Origin: Planctomycetota bacterium
GTDB taxonomy: Bacteria; Planctomycetota; Phycisphaerae; Phycisphaerales; UBA1924
Assembly (NCBI GenBank): GCA_023432465.1
Contig: JAEYUO010000035.1
Coordinates: 15,726 to 79,725, forward strand
Reading direction: 5' to 3'
DNA length: 64,000 nucleotides
The notes below the pieces were generated by a model, which saw nothing but the letters and a program-made list of their open reading frames with translations, made no database searches and had not been told where the DNA came from. Position 1 is the first letter of the stretch. Every line of letters begins with the position of its first letter. Positions 1 to 8,930 of the stretch are shown here, one piece after another. The position numbers were made by a program, and so were the translations under genes.

Positions 1-523
1 CAGCTTCCCCCATTCGGGCGATGCGTTCGGCGCCTGTGGCGGAAACTCGCCATACCCCAAGATCGTTGACACCACCGAGTACGCCAGTGCCGGTCAGGTT
101 CGCACGCAGAAACACCTCGTCGTCCTGAGAGAGGTGGGCACTCTGGGCATCCCAAAAATACGTGGCGCTTTCGCTTCCCGGCGCGGGATCTCCCTGGCGC
201 ATGATCTTCGACCTGCCCAGGGGGGTGTGCATCCAAAGCCCGTCATCGGTAGAGCTGTAGGTCCCCGGACCCTGAAGCGAGGCGTAGAACAGCACCACGC
301 CGTTGTCGTTGATCAACGGAGGTGGCAGCTGGACTGTCGAGTTGTTCATCAGGAATCGACGCAGCTCTGAGGGACTGCCTGCGGAGGCGACCTGCCCCGT
401 TCTCGCAATGATGGTCGCGTCGGCGAAGCAGGGGCTCGCCCATCCGACCATCCCGAGCACCGCGGCTCCGCAGATTCCGACGTTCAGGCAGGTACCAGAC
501 AACACATGGATCCCGCAGCTCAT
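1..523 (-). CDS. Secreted NxxGxxAF-repeat protein, 3' part cut by window edge
   Basis: The reading frame is open from an ATG at 523 to the window edge (174 codons visible), so the C-terminus is missing. A GGGAG ribosome-binding site lies 7 bases before the ATG and decides the start. The N-terminus reads as a signal peptide: a hydrophobic stretch (GICGAAVLGMVGWASPCFA) with likely cleavage before DATII. The mature part has the pattern N-D-N-G-V-V-L-F, then G-L-W-M-H-T...R-Q-G-D-P-A-P-G, then D-D-E-V-F-L-R-A-N-L-T-G-T. This resembles the NxxGxxAF tandem repeats of planctomycete choice-of-anchor secreted proteins. Its biochemical role is unknown; an extracellular or envelope location is inferred from the signal peptide. 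Confidence 0.72.
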   Translation of the reverse strand, partial: MSCGIHVLSGTCLNVGICGAAVLGMVGWASPCFADATIIARTGQVASAGSPSELRRFLMNNSTVQLPPPLINDNGVVLFYASLQGPGTYSSTDDGLWMHTPLGRSKIMRQGDPAPGSESATYFWDAQSAHLSQDDEVFLRANLTGTGVLGGVNDLGVWRVSATGAERIARMGEA

Positions 524-1164
524 GATGCGACTCCCGCTGAATGACTTTGCGTCCAACAGCGAGATTCGACACCCTTAATAGGTGTGTTTAGAAGCAACCT
601 ATTTGTGGGACAGCAATCCGGTGTGAGTGGACGAGATGGGCAATCACGAGCGGTTGTATCGGATCTGCGGTCTCGAGCGGTGCCGGACCGAGAACAACCC
701 AAAATGGGGAGCGGTGTCTCGCTTGAGCCGCGAAACAAGCGAGTTGCAGCCCATAGCGCGGTAGTCGGGCGTTCTCGAGAGGTGCGAGCACTTTGCTCAG
801 CGATTGGGAAGTCGACTGCCCCATGTATGGGACAAGTCGAGACGTGGGTGCCCACAATGGGGCATTCATCGCTCCGGCGAGTGAGTGGTCTGCGCATGTT
901 TATCCACAATCATGGTGGAAGGGCGAAGCAGGGAATCGGCACGAAACATACTCGACGGAAGCGCAATGTGCGAACGAATCGCGAAGAGCTTTTTCTTGAG
1001 ATTCTGGCGCGAGTTCTGCAAATACCCCTGTTCGCGGGATTGTGCCGTCTGGCGATCGTGTGATAAACCATGTGCAGGGGAATCGGTTGTCCCCCTGTTT
1101 CGGCAGGAGTGCGTAACCATCCGAGGCGCGATGGCGCTTGCTCGGTGGGAAAGGTCGGTTATCC
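524..1164. other. Intergenic region between divergent secreted-protein genes
   Basis: These 641 bases hold no convincing gene. They are visibly less GC-rich than the flanking genes, and the short frames here lack the third-position GC of the neighbours. They separate two divergently transcribed genes, so promoters in both directions are expected. A weak promoter-like pair (TTGTGC at 1040-1045, GATAAA at 1062-1067, 16-base spacer) points towards the giant gene. A small hairpin follows it (CAGGGG 1075-1080 with CCCCTG 1092-1097). Neither element is strong enough to list separately. Confidence 0.5.
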
Positions 1165-4100
1165 ATGCTGTGTGTTCAGTCCATCCGTTCGGTGGTCGCC
1201 GCGTGCCTGTCGACATTGCTCCTCGGCGCGCCTTCGGCGATTGCGCAGCCGTGCCCTCCCCAACCGTTGCCGGCGGGAGAAGTCATCGCGGCGAATGCGA
1301 CTGAACTGGCCGCGGCGGTCGCGGATCCGACGGTGACTCGCATTTACCTGCCGTGCGGGAACGACTACTCGTTGACAGCTCCGCAGATCGCAGGAAGCGG
1401 ACTCCTGGTGACCCGAACGCTAGAGGTGATCGGGTGCGGATGCGGAGTTGGTGAGCGGCCCACGATCCGGGGTGTGTCTGATTACCCCGTCAACTGCGAT
1501 GCGGCGATGAACGGCCCGATGCCGAGTTTCACCGATGAGTTTCGGCTGTTTCTCGTCACATCCGGTCGGCTGACCCTTGTCAACCTTCATCTGACGCGCG
1601 GCGCCGCCCTGATTCCGGGCACGGCGAACGGTGGCGTGGTCTGGGTGCAGAACAATGCCTCGCTGACCATGCGGAACTGCTTTGTCGAAGAGAATGTGGC
1701 CCTTAACGACGGCGGCGCGTTGTACATCGAGAGCGGCCCCAACGCTGCGGAGATCGAGAGTTGCACGTTTGAGCGCAATGCGGCGCTCAATCAGGGCGGC
1801 GCGATTCGTTCGCAGCAGTTGCTGAATCTGCTGGATACGGTGTTTGAGTGCAACATCGCGGGCCAGCCGAATGCCGCCGAGGGATCGCTGCTTGGCAGCG
1901 GCGGCGCCGTCTACGCGAGCGACGGAACCCGCATCCAGAAGCTCGCAGTCGGGGACGGTGGCCAGCGCCCGCTGTTTGAGAGGAATCGGGCGGGCAACGG
2001 CGGCGCGCTGTACCTGGTCGGCTCGGCAGGCAATCCGCCATCGCAGATCATCCTCGAGGCTGATTTTTTCCTGAACACCGCGAGCATTGATGGCGGAGCG
2101 ATATTTGCGGAGAACGACCAGTCGATGTTTGTTGGACATTCCCGCTTCGGTGGGGAGCTGGTCGACTGCGACCACGACGGCGAGCTCCCCGCGAACGGAT
2201 CGAACGGGAATCGTGCCGGTGTGGGTGGTGGCGCCTTTTACTGCAAGAGTTTCTCAAAGACTCCGCCCCAGTTTCTGGCGTGCATCTTTGATGGGAACTC
2301 CTCGGGCGGCGGTGGCGGCGCGGTCCAGCACTTCAGCGACACGCCCGGCTATTACGACCATTGCGATTTCATCCGGAACACGGCGGGCACCAACGGCGGG
2401 GCAGCGGATTGCCGAAACTCCAGTCGGCCTTCGTTCAACGATTGCCGATTCACTCTTAACACGGCAGGCGGCGCGGTCGGAGGCCGCGGCGGAGCCGTGA
2501 GCATGATCAATGGTCGAGCGGTCACGTTCAGCGATGCCGATTCCCGGTTCTACAACTGTGTATTCTCGCGGAACTCGGTCATCGGACCGGGCGCTGAGGG
2601 CGGTTCGGTTTACATTGACTCCGCTGGCCCCGCGTTCCTTCACTGCACGATCGCGTATGACGGATCCGGCCAAGCGGGTGTTTGGGCGAAAGCCCCGAGT
2701 CCGCTGAACGGGCTCACGCCACGTCCCCGGTTCTACAACTCCATCGTGTTCCGCGCGTGCCGCGGGGTGGCTGACTGCGAGAACTCACTCCCTCTTGCAT
2801 TTGTCGAGCAGACGAACGTCCTGACCTATCTGGATGTCCAGCATTCAGACATCCGCATGCCGACTGACGCACTGGACGACTTCTTCGCCGGGCTGGCGGG
2901 GAACATCAACTGCGATCCGCTGCTGGAGTTGAGCGACCTCGCGAACTCGCCGGATGATGTGCACCTCATGGAGTGCTCCCCCTGCATCGACAGGGGCCAG
3001 TACGCGCTCACGCAGTCTGAGTTCTCGCCAATGGACTTGGGACGATTTGTGTTCTACCCGCGCCCGGGTGCGGGCGAACCGGCGGTCTCCGTGGGGCCGG
3101 AGGACTTTGACTTTGATGACCTCTGCTCGGACCTGACCGGGTATGTCGATCCACAGTTTGCGATTGAGTTCGGCGGAGTATTGCCGACACCAACGGACTT
3201 GATCGCCCCTCGTGTGACGACGCCGCGGCCGCTCGCGTGCGAAGTGGACATGGGTGCCGACGAGTTTGAACGGGAGCTTGATGACATCCTGTCGTTGTAC
3301 TGCGATCCGATGGGAGATGGAGAGGATCTGGTCTTTGTGACCAGCGCGACCGCCTGCGACCCTCTCGGGCAGGGTGAGGCGGCGTGCGGGCCGTTCTGTG
3401 AAGGCGAGACGTTGTGTCTTTCGGGTGTCTTCGAGGGTCTTTGCCCAACGGGCGTGACCTATCAGTGGTACTTCCAGGATGCACCAACCAACGACCCGGC
3501 GATCTGCGGGCCGCTGGTGACAGCGTTTGAGCCGCTGGTCGATAACGGGCGCATTACCGGGTCGGCCACCGCGAACCTCTGTTTCTCGCAGTTTGTGCGA
3601 TGCGACTCGGGGTGCTATCGGTTGCGCATCACGCGGCCGACGTGCATGGCCCCTGCGGATTTCCTGTGCTTCGAGGTCCCGCTCCGCGGAACGGCCTCGC
3701 CGGTGTTTGTCTGCGAGGATTTCATCGAAGTCGAGGTCTGCATCGAGGTGTATCAGGCTCCGGAGATCCTCGTTGATCCTCTCCCTGCTACGGTCTGCCT
3801 CGGCGGGACGCAGCAACTCTGCGCTCAGATTGAGGTGCCCCCGGGCTGCGAACCTCAGTGCATCTGGTACAAGGTCGTCGGCACGCCGGACGATGTCAAT
3901 GCCCAAATGTTCCCGGTGGACGACATGCGTGTCTGTCCGCTGGATGTGCCGCTCGCCGGCATCACGTGCAGCGACAGTTCGCTTGGCGGCGGGATCTACA
4001 ACTGCTGCCTGACGTTCGCGCCGGCGATGTATGACCACGCGGGCAGTTACTACGTGGTCGTCACGTGCGGCAGCCTTGAGTGCTCAGCACAGAGTGATCC

Positions 4101-7100
4101 GGCAGAACTCCGCGTGATTGATCCCCAGCCGCAGGTGAACGATGCCGCGGTGTGCGTTGGAGGGCAGCAGTGCCTTGAGCAGGTCGCCATTCTTCCCGAA
4201 CTCACACCGGGGTCGACGTACAAGTATCAGTGGTATCGCCGTCCGGAAGCGGACTGCTTGGTGAATCCGTGTCCTCTGGGCGACTGTTCCGGCGGAATGC
4301 CGCTCTCAAACTCCGGCGGCTACTCTGGTGTTGACACCGCTACGCTGTGCATCAACCCGGCAGTCACCGGTCATCGCGGCTGCTACTACGTTGTTGTCAG
4401 CATCGACGGGCCTGATGTCGACGATTTGCCGGATGAGGGCAAGTGCTTCTCGGCCTCCAACTGCGCCTGCCTCACCGTCGTCGATCCGCAGCCGACGCTT
4501 GCCGACAGGACTGTGTGCCTCGGCGGCGTGCAAAACCTCACGCTGACTGCCCCGCTGCCCAATCTGCCGACAGGCTACTCCTACGCGTACCAGTGGTTCT
4601 TCACCGGCGAGGCGGACTGCCAGCCCGGCGGGTGCGGCGCAGCGCGTCCGTGCGCAACCGGCACCGCCGTGACGGATGTCACGCGGCCGTCGGGAACCGT
4701 CATCTCCGGAGCAACGACCGCCACGCTCACGTTGAGCAACATGCAGTTGCCCGAGCGCGGCTGCTACTACGTCCGTGTGCGCATCGACGGCCCGGAGGGC
4801 GATGCGATCGACCTTGGGAAGTGTGAGCGGTTCTCCAACTGCGCGTGCCTGACGGTCGTGAACCCGATGCCGGTCGTGCAGAACGCCGCGGTGTGCACGG
4901 GCGGACGCCAGTGCCTGGAAGTGTCGGCGTTGCCGACGTTGCCGGTCGGCTACTCCTACACCTATCAGTGGTATCGCGTACTCCCGGCGACCAACTGCCT
5001 GGCGACGCCCTGCCCCATGGGTGCGTGCTCTGGCGGCACCATGCTCACCAACAGCGGCGGATTCAGCGGTGTGACAACCGCCACGCTGTGCATCGATCCG
5101 GCGGACGTCTCGCACCAGGGGTGCTACTACGTCGAAGTCGGAATCGACAGCCCAGATGGTGGCTCGGCTCCGGACATCGCCAAGTGTTTGCGCATCTCGA
5201 ACTGCGCGTGCCTGACGGTTGTGAATCCGCAGCCGTTGATTGAGGACCGTGGTGTCTGCCGCGGCGGAACGCAGACGCTGACCATCATCGGCACGCTGCC
5301 ACAACTGCCCGGGGGCTATGTGTATGTGTATCAGTGGTTCCTGAAGCCCGGGAGCGGGAGCTGCCCGACGTCCGGCTGCACGAACTGCCCCACGGCCGCC
5401 GGCGGGGACACGCTGCTGACCAATGGTGCCCGGCCCTCGGGAACGATGATCGCCGGTGCGGACTCAGCGAGCCTGACGCTGTCGAACACGCAGCCCGCCG
5501 AGCAGGGCTGCTACTACGTCCGTGTCACCATCGACGGTCCGGAGAGCGCGGAGATTGATCTGGCGAAGTGTCTGCGATTCTCGAACTGCGCCTGTCTGAC
5601 GGTTGCGGACCCGATGCCGATGGTGGCGAATCGCGCTGTGTGCCTTGACGGCATGCAGAGCTTCACGGTTTCGCCGCCGCTGCCTCCCGCGCCGATGGGC
5701 TACACGTATACCTACCGCTGGTTCTACCTCGACCAGAGCAACTGCCTGAGCACGCCGTGCCTGCCCGGCCAGCCGTGCACGGGTGGAATGATCGTGAACA
5801 ACGGAGCACGTCCATCGGGAGCTACTGCATCCGGAGCGACTACAGCGACGTTGACCATCTCAAATGCTCAGCTTGCTGATGGCGGGTGCTACTACGTGCA
5901 GGTCGGACTGGACAGCAATGATCCGGATTCCAACCCGGATGCGGGCAAGTGCCTGGTCAACTCCAACTGCGCGTGCCTGACGGTCGTTGATCCGCAGCCC
6001 GTGGTTGAAGATGCCGTCGTGTGTGTCGGCGGCGATCAGATGCTCATGGTGAACAGCGGGTCCTTCCCGCCCTTGCCCGCGGGCTACAGCTATACCTTCC
6101 GTTGGTGGTTCCGCGGCAACACTGACTGTGCGAATGTTCCGTGCCCCATGGGCATGTGCTCGGGCGGCAGCGAGGTACCGAACGTGCCGCCTTACTCGGG
6201 CGTGACGACCAACACGCTTCAGATCATGAATGCGATGCAGACGCACCAAGGCTGCTACTACGTTGTCGTCGGCCTCGACGGCACGGATGCCGGCGATCTG
6301 CCGGATGCCGGGAAGTGCGCCAAGGCCTCCAACTGCGCCTGCCTGGATGTGATTGATCCGCCGGTGATCACCATGCATCCCGAAGATGCCGCGGTGTGCG
6401 AGGGCGATGACAATGCGCAGCGGCTGACGGTCATCGTGACGTACAACGGCGATCCGGATGACTTGTGCTATCAGTGGTACAAGCTGATCGGGCCTGGCCC
6501 GTGTCCGATGAATCCGACCGCGGCGAACGGTACGCCCGTGGCGAACGGCAACGGCATCAGCGGGGCGACCACCAACGAGCTGGTGTTCGATCCGGCGGTG
6601 GCCTCGCACGCGGGGTACTACTTCCTGTGCGTGCGTGTGTGCGAGTCCGAGGGTGATCCGGTGACGACGGCGAAGTGCCCGCCGGTGTACTCAAGCTGTG
6701 CCCGGCTGGATGTGCTGCCACCGATCGTGCCGTGTGTGCTCACGTGCGCCTCGGGCGAGCTCAACGCCGACGGGAAGTGCCTGTTCTGTGATCGGACACA
6801 GATTGCACTCTGCTGCAACGTGATGAACACAACGCAGCCTCTGTGCTACCAGTGGCAGTTCCAGGCGAACAACCCTGCCGATCCGAACAACCCGGACCCG
6901 GACCTTTGGATGGACATTCCGGGAGCCAATGGCCAATGCTTCGAGTTCGAGTTCAACGCCCCGAACATCGGGATGCCCTGCGGGCCGGGCTGCTACCGTG
7001 TGAAGATCAACTACGCGGTCCTGAGCGGGCCGAACTGCGAGAGCGACCCGGCGGAGAAGTGCGAGCCGGTGTACTCGGATCCGATCTGCATCGCCGAGAC

Positions 7101-8628
7101 GACCGAGTGCTGTCCGCAGGAGTGCGAGTGCAAGGATAATCTGGATCCGAACCAGAACTTCTACTCCCTGTGGCGTACCGGGATGTGGGACGGTGTCAAT
7201 GGCGAGTGGTCGTTTGACCGCTCGGCATCCGACGGCGTGGTGATCAAGGCCGCGGACGACTTCTTCCTCGACCAGTCCTCCATGCACCACATCCAGCGGT
7301 TCCTGGGCGAGATGTTGGTGAGGCGGCAGAACCTGCTGATCGAGGCGAAGGCCAAGCTGCAGTTCTATGCCGACTGCAACGGCGTCCCCGGCGAGTTGAT
7401 CGCCGAGTTTGAGAGCGAGCCGTGCCCCGCGCTGCTGGGCACAACACCCGACGACTTCAATCACTTCCAGTTCTGGTTTGATCTTCGCGAGGAGTGCTTC
7501 TGGCTCCGCGGCGGGATCTACTGGGTCTCGCTGGTGGGTGTTGCGCCGCCGGACGACTCGCTGTACGAGGCGTTTTGGGTGACCGCCGGCCTGCCGAGCC
7601 AGACGCCCGAGCGTCCGGAGTGCGGGCAGGAGCCGATGGGCGCCTGCTGCATCGCGTCTGTCTGCACGATCGAGACGCGCGATGTGTGCGTGAACGCGGG
7701 CGGCACGTGGTTCCAGGGCGCATCGTGCACCGCCAGCATCTGCGGCGGATCGCCGAGCACGATTCTGGGCAAGCGGCCGCAGTTCATGGATGGGCTCAAC
7801 GACTGGGCCGAGTATGACCCATGCTGCCACCCGTGCGATGACTTCGTGTTCTGCCTGAGCGGGACTACGTGCCCCATCATGTGGGACAATGGCAAGCCGT
7901 TCCTCGCCGGTGCGGATGACCTTGTCCCACCCGGTCCGCCGTATCAGGTCTTCGGCACGAGGTCGGAGAAGTCGACGTTGACGGTTCGGAACTCCCGCGC
8001 GGCGGATCAGTTTGTCGTCAAGACCTGCAATGAGGAAGAGGTGTGCTACCTTGAGGGGTACCTCTTCACCAACTGCATCGGCTTCGAGGTGCACCTGGAG
8101 ATCTACGACAACGACTGCCGCGAGCCGCAGTTCGAGCTTCCCGCGGCCTCGCCGGTGTACTACAGCGCGATCGCGGACCCGGACAACGTGATCGATCTCG
8201 GGTACACGGGCCTCAGTGTGGGCACCACGCCTGTCCGTGCGTACAAGGTCGTGTTCTGCGCCTTCGACCCGGAGCTCACGCTGCTGCCCGGGCGGAACTA
8301 CTGGGTGTCGCTCTCGGTGAGGGATTCGTTCTCGATCAATGAACGGGCATTCTTCGCTCACATCCGGCAGCCGTGCGATCCGTGCGATGAAGTCGTGTGG
8401 AAGATCGATCCGGGCATGGAGCTTGCGCCCGGTCGGCAGATCACCGAATGGCAGTCGGCAGGGTCGGACTTTGCGTTCATGATCGCGACCAAGAAGCAGC
8501 CGGGGACCCTGCCCATTGGTGGCGACCCCGCCGATGTGACCTGTGCGGTGGATCTGAACAGCAACAACGCCGTCGATGTGCAGGACATCTTCATCTTCCT
8601 GAGTGCCTGGTTTGCGGGTTGCCCCTGA
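1165..8628 (+). CDS. Giant secreted beta-helix / Ig-like repeat protein with GC-type dockerin-like C-terminus
   Basis: This 2487-residue protein starts at the ATG at 1165, which directly precedes a signal peptide (hydrophobic core to A-P-S-A-I-A, then QP). A TTG 27 bases upstream would add 9 residues before it. Residues about 45-610 have repeating G-G-A-(I/L/V)-Y/F and C-x-F-x-x-N motifs typical of right-handed parallel beta-helix proteins. Residues about 735-1970 contain roughly ten cysteine-rich Ig-like modules, each with Y-x-Y-x-W and G-C-Y-Y-V; six are close repeats. A later segment has the planctomycete motif M-G-A-C-C...C...C...G-G-T-W-F-Q-G. The last 28 residues form a dockerin-like motif ending F-A-G-C-P. 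The protein is presumably displayed or anchored outside the cell; ligand and function are unknown. A strong terminator follows. Confidence 0.85.
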   Translation: MLCVQSIRSVVAACLSTLLLGAPSAIAQPCPPQPLPAGEVIAANATELAAAVADPTVTRIYLPCGNDYSLTAPQIAGSGLLVTRTLEVIGCGCGVGERPTIRGVSDYPVNCDAAMNGPMPSFTDEFRLFLVTSGRLTLVNLHLTRGAALIPGTANGGVVWVQNNASLTMRNCFVEENVALNDGGALYIESGPNAAEIESCTFERNAALNQGGAIRSQQLLNLLDTVFECNIAGQPNAAEGSLLGSGGAVYASDGTRIQKLAVGDGGQRPLFERNRAGNGGALYLVGSAGNPPSQIILEADFFLNTASIDGGAIFAENDQSMFVGHSRFGGELVDCDHDGELPANGSNGNRAGVGGGAFYCKSFSKTPPQFLACIFDGNSSGGGGGAVQHFSDTPGYYDHCDFIRNTAGTNGGAADCRNSSRPSFNDCRFTLNTAGGAVGGRGGAVSMINGRAVTFSDADSRFYNCVFSRNSVIGPGAEGGSVYIDSAGPAFLHCTIAYDGSGQAGVWAKAPSPLNGLTPRPRFYNSIVFRACRGVADCENSLPLAFVEQTNVLTYLDVQHSDIRMPTDALDDFFAGLAGNINCDPLLELSDLANSPDDVHLMECSPCIDRGQYALTQSEFSPMDLGRFVFYPRPGAGEPAVSVGPEDFDFDDLCSDLTGYVDPQFAIEFGGVLPTPTDLIAPRVTTPRPLACEVDMGADEFERELDDILSLYCDPMGDGEDLVFVTSATACDPLGQGEAACGPFCEGETLCLSGVFEGLCPTGVTYQWYFQDAPTNDPAICGPLVTAFEPLVDNGRITGSATANLCFSQFVRCDSGCYRLRITRPTCMAPADFLCFEVPLRGTASPVFVCEDFIEVEVCIEVYQAPEILVDPLPATVCLGGTQQLCAQIEVPPGCEPQCIWYKVVGTPDDVNAQMFPVDDMRVCPLDVPLAGITCSDSSLGGGIYNCCLTFAPAMYDHAGSYYVVVTCGSLECSAQSDPAELRVIDPQPQVNDAAVCVGGQQCLEQVAILPELTPGSTYKYQWYRRPEADCLVNPCPLGDCSGGMPLSNSGGYSGVDTATLCINPAVTGHRGCYYVVVSIDGPDVDDLPDEGKCFSASNCACLTVVDPQPTLADRTVCLGGVQNLTLTAPLPNLPTGYSYAYQWFFTGEADCQPGGCGAARPCATGTAVTDVTRPSGTVISGATTATLTLSNMQLPERGCYYVRVRIDGPEGDAIDLGKCERFSNCACLTVVNPMPVVQNAAVCTGGRQCLEVSALPTLPVGYSYTYQWYRVLPATNCLATPCPMGACSGGTMLTNSGGFSGVTTATLCIDPADVSHQGCYYVEVGIDSPDGGSAPDIAKCLRISNCACLTVVNPQPLIEDRGVCRGGTQTLTIIGTLPQLPGGYVYVYQWFLKPGSGSCPTSGCTNCPTAAGGDTLLTNGARPSGTMIAGADSASLTLSNTQPAEQGCYYVRVTIDGPESAEIDLAKCLRFSNCACLTVADPMPMVANRAVCLDGMQSFTVSPPLPPAPMGYTYTYRWFYLDQSNCLSTPCLPGQPCTGGMIVNNGARPSGATASGATTATLTISNAQLADGGCYYVQVGLDSNDPDSNPDAGKCLVNSNCACLTVVDPQPVVEDAVVCVGGDQMLMVNSGSFPPLPAGYSYTFRWWFRGNTDCANVPCPMGMCSGGSEVPNVPPYSGVTTNTLQIMNAMQTHQGCYYVVVGLDGTDAGDLPDAGKCAKASNCACLDVIDPPVITMHPEDAAVCEGDDNAQRLTVIVTYNGDPDDLCYQWYKLIGPGPCPMNPTAANGTPVANGNGISGATTNELVFDPAVASHAGYYFLCVRVCESEGDPVTTAKCPPVYSSCARLDVLPPIVPCVLTCASGELNADGKCLFCDRTQIALCCNVMNTTQPLCYQWQFQANNPADPNNPDPDLWMDIPGANGQCFEFEFNAPNIGMPCGPGCYRVKINYAVLSGPNCESDPAEKCEPVYSDPICIAETTECCPQECECKDNLDPNQNFYSLWRTGMWDGVNGEWSFDRSASDGVVIKAADDFFLDQSSMHHIQRFLGEMLVRRQNLLIEAKAKLQFYADCNGVPGELIAEFESEPCPALLGTTPDDFNHFQFWFDLREECFWLRGGIYWVSLVGVAPPDDSLYEAFWVTAGLPSQTPERPECGQEPMGACCIASVCTIETRDVCVNAGGTWFQGASCTASICGGSPSTILGKRPQFMDGLNDWAEYDPCCHPCDDFVFCLSGTTCPIMWDNGKPFLAGADDLVPPGPPYQVFGTRSEKSTLTVRNSRAADQFVVKTCNEEEVCYLEGYLFTNCIGFEVHLEIYDNDCREPQFELPAASPVYYSAIADPDNVIDLGYTGLSVGTTPVRAYKVVFCAFDPELTLLPGRNYWVSLSVRDSFSINERAFFAHIRQPCDPCDEVVWKIDPGMELAPGRQITEWQSAGSDFAFMIATKKQPGTLPIGGDPADVTCAVDLNSNNAVDVQDIFIFLSAWFAGCP
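4120..6354 (+). repeat. Six tandem Ig-like coding repeats, 363-384 bp each
   Basis: Six in-frame units begin at the (D/N)-P-(Q/M)-P motif: 4120, 4483, 4861, 5224, 5608 and 5989, ending at 6354. Their lengths are 121, 126, 121, 128, 127 and 122 codons. Each carries V-C-x-(G/D)-G near the start, Y-x-Y-x-(W/R-W), a G-C-Y-Y-V core and (S)-N-C-A-C-L at the end. Units 1, 3 and 6 share S-G-V-x-T-x-T-L; units 2, 4 and 5 share R-P-S-G...L-T-(L/I)-S-N. This implies expansion in blocks of two modules. Nucleotide similarity is visible at unit ends. Confidence 0.85.
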
Positions 8629-8657
8629 CTTGAAACCCGACCGGCTTTGAACAATCC

Positions 8658-8700
8658 CGGACCGCCGCGCATCAAAGTGTGCGGCGGTCCGTTTCGCTTT
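8658..8700 (+). terminator. Rho-independent terminator after the giant gene
   Basis: An 11-bp perfect stem (8658-8668 with 8681-8691) closes a short loop and is followed by a T-rich tail (TTTCGCTTT). It lies 30 bases after the stop codon at 8628. The rest of 8629-8930 holds no gene; it should contain the promoter of the next secreted-protein gene, but no clear consensus was seen. Confidence 0.8.
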
Positions 8701-8930
8701 CGGGCGGAGAATCGCTTCGCCTTCAGGAAGCTGACCCGAACGCCAGTTCTGGCGATTCTGGGCCGGAGGTGGCCGCGGCGGCCGCGATTTTGTCTGTTCG
8801 GGCAAAGGCGGCTTGCGTTAGGGGGAGTTTGGGTGTAGTCTCGACAGATCTACGTGCGGGGTTACGGCATCGCTTTCGCTGCGTTTCATCCCCGTCCTGC
8901 TCCTCGCGAGTTCATTCAAGGAACCACAGA

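Noticed and set aside
584..1063. Open frame of 159 codons between the two divergent secreted-protein genes
   Set aside because: No family motif, signal peptide or ribosome-binding site, and composition unlike neighbouring genes; overlapping frames on both strands are equally open.
6691..8805. 704-codon antisense frame across the end of the giant gene
   Set aside because: Antisense to a coherent, cysteine-patterned secreted protein and without motifs of its own.
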